Shown here: positions 42,425 through 51,168 of the stretch, one piece after another
Layout of the letters: the number at the start of each line of letters is the position of its first letter
How positions within the stretch are numbered: position 1 is the first letter of the stretch
From: Bacteroidetes bacterium UBA4414
GTDB taxonomy: Bacteria > Bacteroidota > Bacteroidia > Chitinophagales > Chitinophagaceae
DNA length: 64,000 nucleotides
Direction: 5' to 3'
Assembly: GCA_002389765.1 (NCBI GenBank)
Contig: DGQM01000028.1
Location: 62,941 to 126,940, forward strand
Program-made: the position numbers and the translations under genes
Notes under the pieces: generated by a model
The model's database searches: none
Seen by the model: the letters and a program-made list of their open reading frames with translations, nothing else
Told to the model about the DNA's origin: nothing

Positions 42425-44776
42425 CTCCTCATCCTTATTCTCCATCAGGAAATCTGCACTCTTGTTTTTGCGGAGTGCTTTATCCATCCACAGGAGTAGT
42501 GCAGGTTGCAGTGTCAGGTTGGTAACCATTGCCAGCAACAGCGTCAGCGATGTCAGGTAACCTAATGATTTTGTACCGTCGAACTGAGACAATGCAAACA
42601 CACCAAACCCTGCTACCAGTATCAGCGATGTATAGATGATGCTCAGGCCTGTATCATGTATGGTACGCTTCACAGTAGCAGCAATATCATCATCGTGGTT
42701 CACCAGCTCTTGTTTAAAGTTTACCAGGAAGCGTATGGTAACATCTATCGTAATACCCAATGCCACACTAAATACAAGTACGGTAGATGGCTTGATAGGA
42801 ATACCCATCCAACCCATTATGCCTGCCGTTATCAGCAGCGGTACAATATTAATAACCATTGATATCAAGAGTATCCTCCACGAGCGGAACAGCGCAATCA
42901 TACAACCGAATATCATGATGAATGCCAGTATCAAACTATCGCGCAAGCTGTTGATGATAAACTTACTACCTTCTAAGAACACGATACTTGTACCAGTGAA
43001 TGTTACATGGTATTTAGTAGTATCAAACAGTTCCAGTGTTTTTGGGCGTATGCTATCCAACAGTATCGGCAGGCGTTTAGAACCTACATCGGCCATGTTG
43101 ATGCTGATGCGTGTTTTCTGTTTGGTGCTGTCCATAAATGCACTCAGCAGTTTGTTGAACATACCTTTCTTATCACCACCCGCACCACCGCGCAGGTATG
43201 GTTGTATAAAGGCTGCATCAAACATATTAGGTACTGCATAGCTGCTGCTATCGCCATTGTAATAGGCTTGGCGGGCAAACTTCACACCTTCCGTCAACGC
43301 CAATGAGTGGCCTATTTCAGGGAATTGTTTCAGGTAGGTTGTCAGCTCATCCATCTTCTGTAATACAGGTAAGCCAACCGCACCATTTTTCTTTTTCGTG
43401 TCTATCACTATTTCCAGCGGCATCACCCCACGGAAGTTCTTTTCGAAGAACATCAGGTCTTGATACACTTTCGCTTCTTTCGGTAGATCATCTACTATAT
43501 GTCCTACAGAGTTCAGGCGCATCATACCCATTACACTCACCGCGCAGATGATGATGGTTGCAACATATATCCACACCCTGTGTCCGAAAACCCAGTTGGT
43601 GATTGTATCCAGCAGGCGTGTCATCCAGCCACTTTCCAGGTAGCTTGTATGGCGGCCTTTCGGCGGTGGCAGGAAGCTGAACAATGCAGGGATGAATATC
43701 AATGATATCACGAATATCGCCATGATGTTGATACCCGCAACCAGACCAAATTCTTTCAGGATAGCACTCTTGGTAAAGAAGAATACGCCAAAACCAATAG
43801 CTGCTGTGATATTGGTAAACAGCGTAACAATACCCATTCTATCTACCATGCGCAGCAGGCCTTTGGCTTTATTTTGGTGCTTATTATATTCAGCGTGATA
43901 TTTGTTGAGCAGGTACACACAGTTAGGGATACCTATTACCACTATCAGTGGTGGTATCAGCGCTATCAGCAATGTTATTTTATAACCCAGCAGCACTACC
44001 GTACCTAGCGACCATACCACACCCGCTGCCACTACCAGCATACTTGCCAGTACTGCCATAAAAGAGCGGAAGAACAATGCAAGGATAATAGCTGTCAGTA
44101 CAAAAGACAGTATCAGGAACAGATTCATTTCGCTCTGTACCTGTCCCGCCATCATAGTACGTATCAGCGGCAGGCCACTATAGTGCATTTCAATACTATA
44201 CTTCTTGCCAAATGCATCGCTTAGTTTCAGTATCTCGTTTACTACACCTGCACGGTTTTTACTGTTCAGTACTTTTTTATCTATACGCAACGCCATCAGG
44301 TAGGCACCTGTTTCGGGATTGTAAAGAAACCCGTTGTAGAATGGCAGGTTATAGAAAGCATCTTTGATGCCTGCTACATTATTAATAGTGCTGTCATTTA
44401 CCAGCTTCACTACTTTTAGTTGTCCTGTGGTAGTATCTTTTTCCAGATTGATGGCACCGGGAATGCTCAGTACATTTTCTACAGCTTTTACTTTCTCCAG
44501 GTCTTTTACAAGTTTGGTATAGTCTGTAAAGAAATCCTGGTTGAAGAATTTGTCTGTCTGCACACCAATCACCATCATATTACCATCCTCGCCAAATTGC
44601 TTGCGGAAGTTCTGATAATCCTTATACTTGGGGTTGTCTGTTGGTATGGCGTTTGTGAATTCGTAGCTCAGTTCTACCTTGCTGGCATAATAGCCCATAA
44701 CGCAGGTAGCTGCAAGCAGCGTTACCAAAAGCGTGATGCGAAACTTAATAATAAATGCTGCGATGCGATGCCACAT
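42407..44776 (-). CDS. RND/MMPL-superfamily membrane transporter
   Basis: A 789-residue protein with two repeats of one helix, a large periplasmic loop and five helices, 12 in total. GFGVFFFTKSAILKEFGLVA and VALGITIDVTIRFLVN contain the helix-4 and helix-10 signatures of MMPL/SSD transporters (lipid, hopanoid or drug export). It begins MWHRIAAFIIKFRITLLVTL. Substrate is unknown; lipids are likely. It has no membrane-fusion partner next to it. The C-terminal residues are encoded by a dispersed repeat, so the tail is poorly conserved in all probability. Confidence 0.9.
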   Translation of the reverse strand: MWHRIAAFIIKFRITLLVTLLAATCVMGYYASKVELSYEFTNAIPTDNPKYKDYQNFRKQFGEDGNMMVIGVQTDKFFNQDFFTDYTKLVKDLEKVKAVENVLSIPGAINLEKDTTTGQLKVVKLVNDSTINNVAGIKDAFYNLPFYNGFLYNPETGAYLMALRIDKKVLNSKNRAGVVNEILKLSDAFGKKYSIEMHYSGLPLIRTMMAGQVQSEMNLFLILSFVLTAIILALFFRSFMAVLASMLVVAAGVVWSLGTVVLLGYKITLLIALIPPLIVVIGIPNCVYLLNKYHAEYNKHQNKAKGLLRMVDRMGIVTLFTNITAAIGFGVFFFTKSAILKEFGLVAGINIMAIFVISLIFIPALFSFLPPPKGRHTSYLESGWMTRLLDTITNWVFGHRVWIYVATIIICAVSVMGMMRLNSVGHIVDDLPKEAKVYQDLMFFEKNFRGVMPLEIVIDTKKKNGAVGLPVLQKMDELTTYLKQFPEIGHSLALTEGVKFARQAYYNGDSSSYAVPNMFDAAFIQPYLRGGAGGDKKGMFNKLLSAFMDSTKQKTRISINMADVGSKRLPILLDSIRPKTLELFDTTKYHVTFTGTSIVFLEGSKFIINSLRDSLILAFIMIFGCMIALFRSWRILLISMVINIVPLLITAGIMGWMGIPIKPSTVLVFSVALGITIDVTIRFLVNFKQELVNHDDDIAATVKRTIHDTGLSIIYTSLILVAGFGVFALSQFDGTKSLGYLTSLTLLLAMVTNLTLQPALLLWMDKALRKNKSADFLMENKDEEETPNP

Positions 44777-44832
44777 GATTCTTTCTTATAATGTGGGCGC
44801 AAAAGTACGAAATATGAGGGGGATTGAGGGGA

Positions 44833-45618
44833 CTAATCTACAATCACAAACTTGTCTGCATCATTCAGAAATGGTAGCTGTTCGCGGGTTTTAAGTAATA
44901 CATCTTTTTCCAGCGTAACAGTTTGTACAACAGCCTTGTTACTTTCCTGCCATATCATTTCGCCTAGCGGGCCAAAAACGCTGCTGTCACCACTATAGTT
45001 CAGCCCTTTAAAATCTGTGCCTACACGGTTTACCCCCACTACATAGCATTGATTCTCAATAGCTCTGGCCTGTAAGAGTGTTTTCCATGCAAGGCTGCGT
45101 CTGTCGGGCCAGTTGGCCACGTACAGCAATACATCGTAAGCATCGCCCAGGTTGCGTGCCCATACAGGGAAGCGCAAATCATAACATACCATCGGGCATA
45201 TACGGAAGCCCTTTACACTTGTTATCAGCCTTTTGCCACCTGCGGTAAAATGATTGTGTTCATCGCCATAGGCAAAAAGGTGGCGCTTGTCATAATGACC
45301 TACCACACCATCGGGCTGTACCCACAGCAGGCGGTTATAATAGTTGTTGCAATCTTTTATAATCAGGCTGCCCGTCAGTATGCAGCGATATTTGGCAGCC
45401 ATATCTTTCATCCATTGCACAGTAGCGCCATCCATGGTTTCGCCCAACGCATGGGTGTTCATGCTGAATCCTGTGCTGAACATCTCGGGCAGTACCACTA
45501 CTTCTTTCTTATCCTGTATGCCTGCTATATATTTTTCATACTGTACCAGATTTGCTGCTTTGTCTTCCCAAACTATATCTGCCTGTATCAGTGAAATATT
45601 AAGTGTAGTGCCTGCCAT
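44833..45618 (-). CDS. Nitrilase-family amidase (omega-amidase-like)
   Basis: A 261-residue C-N hydrolase. The Glu-Lys-Cys triad is in VVLPEMFSTGF, HYDKRHLFAYGDE and MVCYDLRFPVWAR. The HLF/YGDEHN segment resembles Nit2/YafV omega-amidases, which hydrolyse 2-oxoglutaramate or oxosuccinamate released in glutamine transamination and methionine salvage. It is cytoplasmic and monocistronic, divergent from the gene at 45687. The substrate assignment is inferred. Confidence 0.9.
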   Translation of the reverse strand: MAGTTLNISLIQADIVWEDKAANLVQYEKYIAGIQDKKEVVVLPEMFSTGFSMNTHALGETMDGATVQWMKDMAAKYRCILTGSLIIKDCNNYYNRLLWVQPDGVVGHYDKRHLFAYGDEHNHFTAGGKRLITSVKGFRICPMVCYDLRFPVWARNLGDAYDVLLYVANWPDRRSLAWKTLLQARAIENQCYVVGVNRVGTDFKGLNYSGDSSVFGPLGEMIWQESNKAVVQTVTLEKDVLLKTREQLPFLNDADKFVIVD

Positions 45619-45686
45619 TGTATGATATTCTAATGATTACAATTTTTTGAATATTTTTGAACTATCCAAACGCTAAAACAAAGGTC

Positions 45687-46385
45687 ATGAGAAAATTTCT
45701 ATTCCTCGCAAGTCTTTTTATGCCTGCACTCTCTTTTGCAGGAGATAAAAATAAACTGTCGGGCAACTGGCGCGAAGTAGCGCGCAAAACCATGAAAAAC
45801 GAAGCAATCGCTTACAAAGACACCATCAAAATAGAATTCCTGCCGGGCGGTAATGAATACGTATGGCAGAAAGCAGGTGGTTTTATCTACAAAGGCACTT
45901 ACAAACTGGAAGCTAACGGGCTCGATTTAGGTATGCGCTATTTCACCGTTGCAGAACGCAAGGGTAATAAGATGATACTGAAAGACGAGGGTGGCATCTA
46001 CGAGATGGAAAGCTACACACCTGTTGCCAATACCCAAGAGGCAAAACGCCAGGAAGTGTTTGCACCTGTAAAGACAGTACAACAGATGGCAGGACACTGG
46101 TCTGTGTATAAACGCACAAGTGCCAACAAGGTAAATGCGATAGACTATAGCCGCCAGCTGAAGATGGTAGATTTTTACCCTGCGCAGAAGGATGGCAAAT
46201 GGGGTGCTTTCTTTGCTACAAAAGATGCAGACAATGCACCATCGTGGATGGTAGAAACCTATGTAAACCAGATTGTGTACCTGGATGGCAAAGACAAACG
46301 CCAGTTTACCGTTATTAAATGTGCAGACAACGAACTGATAATGGAAGAAGACGGTGTTACCTACTACTTCCGCCAGTTTAAATAA
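45687..46385 (+). CDS. Secreted protein with two lipocalin-like repeats
   Basis: The ATG at 45687 gives MRKFLFLASLFMPALSFAGD, a signal peptide; an upstream TTG is unlikely. The mature 210 residues contain two related halves: LSGNWREVARKT and MAGHWSVYKRTS start each, and each ends in a strand such as GGIYEMESY or DGVTYYFRQF. The W-x-(V/E) start and beta-rich profile suggest tandem lipocalin/calycin barrels. No lipobox is present. The ligand is unknown. A strong terminator follows. Confidence 0.65.
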   Translation: MRKFLFLASLFMPALSFAGDKNKLSGNWREVARKTMKNEAIAYKDTIKIEFLPGGNEYVWQKAGGFIYKGTYKLEANGLDLGMRYFTVAERKGNKMILKDEGGIYEMESYTPVANTQEAKRQEVFAPVKTVQQMAGHWSVYKRTSANKVNAIDYSRQLKMVDFYPAQKDGKWGAFFATKDADNAPSWMVETYVNQIVYLDGKDKRQFTVIKCADNELIMEEDGVTYYFRQFK

Positions 46386-46400
46386 CGGGTATTATGCAGA

Positions 46401-46437
46401 ATAAAATAGGCGGGTTCATCACCCGCCTATTTTATTT
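46401..46437. terminator. Bidirectional terminator
   Basis: ATAAAATAGGCGGG and CCCGCCTATTTTAT form a 14-bp stem; it contains the stop codon of the convergent gene at 46432. Confidence 0.92.
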
Positions 46438-46842
46438 ATATGGATTAGAAACATCATCGCCGTACTCTGTGATGGTTCCTAAGATTTCCATCATCACATC
46501 TTCCTGCTGTTCTGTATTTATCAGGTTGCGGAATACTTCGTAAGATGTTGTAAGTCCCAGCATCCCTATTACACCGGCAAGGTCTTGTATCACATTCAGC
46601 GATGTATCGCCTTGTAGTAGTTTACTTACAAACGAATCTACATCACCCAGTAAGGGCTGCTGCAGCTTTTGGTAATTATGCCATTGCTTATTGGCCAGTT
46701 CAAACAATATATAAGAAACCAACTCCCTATCTGCAACAGATGCTGGTACAGTAGTTGATACTACTTGTTGTAAATAATCTGCCAAACTTGCCTCACTAAC
46801 CGTTTCCGGTAGTGTTGCTATTTCTGCTAATAATGCTTTCAT
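46432..46842 (-). CDS. Small helical protein of unknown function
   Basis: A 136-residue acidic protein, MKALLAEIATLPETVSEASL onward, predicted all-helical, with no signal peptide, cysteine or catalytic motif. Regular Leu/Val spacing suggests HEAT-like or helical-bundle structure. It is monocistronic, between a shared terminator and a secreted-lipoprotein gene. I do not recognise the family. Confidence 0.55.
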   Translation of the reverse strand: MKALLAEIATLPETVSEASLADYLQQVVSTTVPASVADRELVSYILFELANKQWHNYQKLQQPLLGDVDSFVSKLLQGDTSLNVIQDLAGVIGMLGLTTSYEVFRNLINTEQQEDVMMEILGTITEYGDDVSNPYK

Positions 46843-46911
46843 GCTATATTTTTTGCCATAGTTATTCTTGTCAGGAGTCGTCTGTGTTCTTTATGAACAA
46901 AGAGAAATCTA

Positions 46912-47358
46912 TTACCATCTCAAGGTTACAGTATCTTTGATATTTTCAATAGCATCCAAATTTCCGACACGTTGCGTATCGTCACTTAAGAATGACATCT
47001 CAACACTTCCTACCAAATCATTTGAATTATTGTAAAAATTCAACCTGTATGTATACATTGAATTCCCACCATAAGAAACACTATCCATTTGAATGATACT
47101 ATCAATAATTTCTCTACCATTACTTGTTGTGAGTATACGTTGAGCTGCTTCAATACTTGAAATGTAATTTATCGTATCGGAAGGGAGGCTATTCACAACA
47201 TACTTCTTTATGGAATCTATATTATTATCCTTTAGTATGTCTATTACTTGTACAAACTTATGTTTTCGTTGCGATGAGTAATCTAAATTTTGGGGGGAAT
47301 TCCCGCATGATGAGAGGGTAAAAACACAAATAGCTATTAAGTTAAAATACTTGTTCAT
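46912..47358 (-). CDS. Putative lipoprotein of unknown function
   Basis: A 148-residue protein with a lipoprotein signal (MNKYFNLIAICVFTLSSCGN; lipidated Cys18). The remainder is a polar alpha/beta domain in which VEMSFLSDDTQRVGN and YGGNSMYTYRLNFYNNSN suggest a small beta sheet, possibly cystatin-like. It is AT-rich and has no recognisable homologue. It would sit in the inner or outer membrane facing the periplasm. Confidence 0.6.
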   Translation of the reverse strand: MNKYFNLIAICVFTLSSCGNSPQNLDYSSQRKHKFVQVIDILKDNNIDSIKKYVVNSLPSDTINYISSIEAAQRILTTSNGREIIDSIIQMDSVSYGGNSMYTYRLNFYNNSNDLVGSVEMSFLSDDTQRVGNLDAIENIKDTVTLRW

Positions 47359-47414
47359 AATAATTTTTATCGTTTTAGCCGTAGTTGGTGTTCCTCACCA
47401 ACTACTACTTACTC

Positions 47415-49055
47415 CTATTTCATCCTTATAAAATAATACTTCTCCGTTGCTTTGTGCCTTGTGGCAGGGTTCAGAAATTCGGGTGTCAGTTCGCTTACTT
47501 TAAAATACTCTCCTTGCAGCAGCAGGTCGTACGGTAGTTGTTGTGCTTTTATATCTTCTATGCCATCATTAGATGCCAGTACATATTTGCCCGGCGCTGT
47601 ACCAGCACTATCAAGTTGTATCAACCTGTCTGCATAAAAATGCAACGCATTCAGCGGGTGGTCTATTTTATGTAGCGTCAGGTTATCTACCTGCATTTTG
47701 TTTGCCTTCATATGCCTGCCTACACTGCTACCTAGTTGGTATTTCAGCAGATTGTAGTAGAAGTGGTGGGTAATAAAAACATTTGCCAGCATAATAGCCG
47801 CCGCACTCACCCAAAACATTTTTGCCTGTATCCTTTTGTGCATGGCAATAAACAGCCACACACTGAATGCCAGCATCCATACGAGTATGCCTGTTATGCC
47901 CACAGGGAAAACAATCACCAGTGTCAGCAACGACGCTATCATTATCAACACAGATGCCACCCATTGAAAAGGCTTCATTACTTTGTACAGCCCCGCATAT
48001 TTACCATCTGCAAAATCTGCTATCAGCTTTGCCACCATAATAGCCGCCAACGGAAACACCACAAATATGTAGTGCGGCAATTGATACTTTGATGAACCCA
48101 GTGCCAGATAAGCCAGTACAAAACCACCTGTTGTTATAAACTCCTGATGAGGTTGCAGTTTGAATTTTTGTTTCACCACCTCTACCAGTCGCATCACCAA
48201 TGCAGGTACAAACAAAAACATCCATGGCAGGAAGGCCCAGAACATACCTACAAACAAAAACTCGAAAGGTGCATTATTATTCCACGGGCTCTCGCCTGTT
48301 ATCCGGCCAAAGCTCTGCGACCAGTAGAAGAATCGCAAGCCGCTTACGTTCTGCAAACCATTCACTGTTTTTTCAGGGTGCATATCAAACTGCTGATACA
48401 GCCCTATACTCATTGGTATCAGGAAGATGGCAATCAGTGCAGCATCTACTACATGGTAGGGACTAAAGAGTTGTTTCCATTTGCGCTTCAACACCCATTC
48501 GCTGCCAAAGCAGAACATAGGCACCATCAGCGCAATAGGCCCTTTGGTCATCATACCGCAGGCTATGGCAAGTGTACCACCAAGCACCCAATACCATTTG
48601 CGTTGTATCTCTGCCTCCTTTATCATCCATAGCGAGGTTATCACACAGCTCATCAGTATGGTATCGGTACGCACATCATTCGTCATCAAGAACATACCCT
48701 GACATGCACCTAATATCAGTGCTGCCATGCGGGCAGTATTATCATTATACAACAGCCTAGTAAGGCGATATACTGAATACATAGCCAGCAATGCAAACAG
48801 GATAGATGGCAGCTTGTAGCCAAAATTGTTCACGCCGAATACCTTCATACTCACAGAACTCACCCAGAAAAGCATAGGTGGTTTATCCAGATAGTCGATG
48901 CCCCTGTCGTATAGTTGCAGGTAGCTGCCGCTTTGCGCCATCTCGCGGCTCATCTCGGCATATTGTGTGGCATCAATATCCATCATATCTACACGAAAGG
49001 CACTCAGGTGCAATATGGCAAGCAGTACAAATACCCAGTTAGGAATCTTTGGCAT
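47415..49055 (-). CDS. GT39-type (ArnT-like) membrane glycosyltransferase
   Basis: The ATG at 49055 is chosen (MPKIPNWVFVLLAILHLSAF); a TTG 17 codons earlier is less likely. The 546-residue protein has about 11 helices and the PMT/ArnT catalytic loop: MDIDATQYAEMSREM, with the acidic pair and YDRG...YLDKPPMLFW that follows, is characteristic. These enzymes transfer a sugar from polyprenyl phosphate to lipid A or other periplasmic acceptors. The short soluble C-terminus contains a basic tail. The 5' end lies close to the divergent epimerase gene. Confidence 0.9.
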   Translation of the reverse strand: MPKIPNWVFVLLAILHLSAFRVDMMDIDATQYAEMSREMAQSGSYLQLYDRGIDYLDKPPMLFWVSSVSMKVFGVNNFGYKLPSILFALLAMYSVYRLTRLLYNDNTARMAALILGACQGMFLMTNDVRTDTILMSCVITSLWMIKEAEIQRKWYWVLGGTLAIACGMMTKGPIALMVPMFCFGSEWVLKRKWKQLFSPYHVVDAALIAIFLIPMSIGLYQQFDMHPEKTVNGLQNVSGLRFFYWSQSFGRITGESPWNNNAPFEFLFVGMFWAFLPWMFLFVPALVMRLVEVVKQKFKLQPHQEFITTGGFVLAYLALGSSKYQLPHYIFVVFPLAAIMVAKLIADFADGKYAGLYKVMKPFQWVASVLIMIASLLTLVIVFPVGITGILVWMLAFSVWLFIAMHKRIQAKMFWVSAAAIMLANVFITHHFYYNLLKYQLGSSVGRHMKANKMQVDNLTLHKIDHPLNALHFYADRLIQLDSAGTAPGKYVLASNDGIEDIKAQQLPYDLLLQGEYFKVSELTPEFLNPATRHKATEKYYFIRMK

Positions 49056-49097
49056 AACAATGTTCTCTGTCTGCAAAAATAGTCGCAATTTTATCGA

Positions 49098-50135
49098 ATG
49101 TTGCAATTGCGTTCATATCCGTTCGAACTGGCTTTTCAATACCCCTTTACTACGAACAAGGGCACCAAAACACACCAACCTACATTGGTGGTACAATTGG
49201 GTCTGGGGCAGCTACGCGGACATGGTGAGGCACCCGCTATACATTATTATAATGTATCGGTAGATAGTATGACGGCCTTGCTGGAGGAAAAACGCAGAGA
49301 AATTGAGCGCTACGCGCTAACAGACCCACAACGTTTCTGGCATTTTCTGCACCACCTGATGCCTGGGCAGAACTTCCTGATTGCAGCATTGGATATTGCA
49401 GGGTGGGACTTGTTTGCCCAACTTCGCCGCCAGCCATTGTATCAATTGCTAAGATTGCCATGGAAAGCACCATTGACAGACTATACCATCGGTGTAGATA
49501 CTGCCGAAAATATGCTTGCCAAAATGCAGGCACACCCCTGGCCTATCTATAAAATAAAGATGCGCTCGCCCGATGATGTGGACCTTGTACGCACACTACG
49601 CGCCGGCAGCGATGCCCGTTTTCGTGTAGATGCCAATGAGGCCTTTAGCTTTGAAGATGCCAAACGCATACTACCCGATTTGCAGGCGCTGGGTGTTGAT
49701 ATGGTAGAGCAGCCCCTTGCTAAAACCGAATGGGATGCCATGAAAGAACTGAAGGCCTTCAGCCCGCTGCCACTCTTTGCAGACGAGAGCTGTGTAGAGG
49801 AGGAAGACGTGGCAAAATGCGCCGATGCTTTTGATGGTATCAATATAAAGCTCACCAAATGTGGGGGCATTACCCCCGCACTACGCATGATAACCGAAGG
49901 CCGTAAACTGGGCATGAAGGTAATGCTGGGTTCTATGAACGAGAGCACGATAGGCAGTGCCGCTATGGCACACCTGCTGCCGCTGCTGGATGAGATAGAT
50001 GCCGATGGCCCGCTATTGCTGAAGGAAGATGTGGCACAAGGGCTGCAATACGATAATGGTGTGATGCGCATCAGCAATGCCCCCGGCTTAGGTGTCCGCT
50101 TCATGGGGCAGAAATTTGAAAAGAAGTCCGTTTAG
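49098..50135 (+). CDS. Dipeptide (L-Ala-D/L-Glu type) epimerase, enolase superfamily
   Basis: A 345-residue muconate-lactonizing-type enzyme. Catalytic lysines are in YKIKM (second Lys) and NIKLTKCGG; metal ligands are Asp in RVDANEAF, Glu in VEQPLAK and Asp in FADESC. These features match L-Ala-D/L-Glu epimerases, which prepare murein tripeptide fragments for recycling. The start is ATG 49098, 43 bases from the divergent GT39 start. It lies 18 bases before murB, which supports a peptidoglycan role. Exact dipeptide specificity is inferred. Confidence 0.87.
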   Translation: MLQLRSYPFELAFQYPFTTNKGTKTHQPTLVVQLGLGQLRGHGEAPAIHYYNVSVDSMTALLEEKRREIERYALTDPQRFWHFLHHLMPGQNFLIAALDIAGWDLFAQLRRQPLYQLLRLPWKAPLTDYTIGVDTAENMLAKMQAHPWPIYKIKMRSPDDVDLVRTLRAGSDARFRVDANEAFSFEDAKRILPDLQALGVDMVEQPLAKTEWDAMKELKAFSPLPLFADESCVEEEDVAKCADAFDGINIKLTKCGGITPALRMITEGRKLGMKVMLGSMNESTIGSAAMAHLLPLLDEIDADGPLLLKEDVAQGLQYDNGVMRISNAPGLGVRFMGQKFEKKSV

Positions 50136-50140
50136 CATTC

Positions 50141-50148
50141 TATTTTTG
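50141..50148 (+). promoter_or_regulatory. -7 element of murB
   Basis: TATTTTTG lies 5 bases before the ATG at 50154, so murB may have its own nearly leaderless transcript in addition to read-through from the epimerase gene. It also argues against the GTG start at 50148. Confidence 0.45.
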
Positions 50149-50153
50149 TGCCG

Positions 50154-51167
50154 ATGCAAATACTGCAAGACATTTCGCTCAAGCCTTTTAATACATTCGG
50201 TATGGATGTACATGCCGATTATTATACAGAGATAACAGACGTAGCACAGCTCCGTGAAATAGCGGAGAACAAGGAGCTGCCTGCTAAACGCTTTGTATTG
50301 GGCGGCGGCAGTAATGTATTGCTTACACACGCGTTGCACGGCATACTGCTGCACAATAAAATAAAAGGTATAGAGAAGATAAAGGAAGATGACGAGCATG
50401 TGTGGGTAACGGTAGGCGCTGGCGAGGTGTGGCACGATTTTGTGATGTATGCCATTGCCAACCACTGGGCAGGTGTAGAAAACCTGGCATTAATACCTGG
50501 TACTGCAGGTGCAGCACCTATCCAAAATATTGGAGCCTATGGCGTAGAGGCAAAAGAGGTGATAGACCATGTAACAGCGTGGCATTGGGAAATGCAACAG
50601 GAAGTACCGTATCAGAATGCAGAGTGTGCATTTGGTTATCGCGATAGTATTTTCAAACACCAGTTGAAGGACAAAGTGTTTATTACTTCTGTTACTTTCA
50701 AACTAAGTAAGCAACCCAACTTCAATACATCTTACGGTGCAATAGAACAAGAGCTTCAAAAAATGGATGTGCAGGAAATATCGATTGCTGCCATTGCAGA
50801 TGCGGTGATAGCCATCCGTAGTAGTAAGCTGCCTAACCCGAGAGAGATTGGCAATGCAGGTAGCTTCTTCAAAAATCCTACCATACCAATGGCGCAATAC
50901 GATGCACTGAAAGAATCATTCCCTGCTATACCATCATACCCCGTTAGCGAAACTACTGTAAAAGTACCTGCCGGTTGGTTGATAGAACAATGTGGTTGGA
51001 AAGGCTTCCGCGCCGGCGATGTAGGCGTGCACGAAAAGCAGGCGCTTGTATTGGTAAACTATGGCACTGCCACAGGTGGTGCGGTGTGGGATTTGTCAGA
51101 CAATATCGTAAAAACTGTACACGATAAATATGGTATAGAACTGGAACGCGAAGTGCAGGTATGGTAA
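50154..51167 (+). CDS. murB: UDP-N-acetylenolpyruvoylglucosamine reductase
   Basis: A 337-residue FAD enzyme that reduces UDP-GlcNAc-enolpyruvate to UDP-MurNAc in cell-wall synthesis. I start at ATG 50154 rather than GTG 50148, which overlaps a promoter -7 element. FAD and substrate motifs are FVLGGGSNVLL, IPGTAGAAPIQNIGAYGVE and GYRDSIFK; the catalytic Ser is in IGNAGSFFKNP and the C-terminal Glu in GIELEREVQVW. It follows the dipeptide epimerase gene by 18 bases. Confidence 0.96.
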   Translation: MQILQDISLKPFNTFGMDVHADYYTEITDVAQLREIAENKELPAKRFVLGGGSNVLLTHALHGILLHNKIKGIEKIKEDDEHVWVTVGAGEVWHDFVMYAIANHWAGVENLALIPGTAGAAPIQNIGAYGVEAKEVIDHVTAWHWEMQQEVPYQNAECAFGYRDSIFKHQLKDKVFITSVTFKLSKQPNFNTSYGAIEQELQKMDVQEISIAAIADAVIAIRSSKLPNPREIGNAGSFFKNPTIPMAQYDALKESFPAIPSYPVSETTVKVPAGWLIEQCGWKGFRAGDVGVHEKQALVLVNYGTATGGAVWDLSDNIVKTVHDKYGIELEREVQVW

Positions 51168-51168
51168 G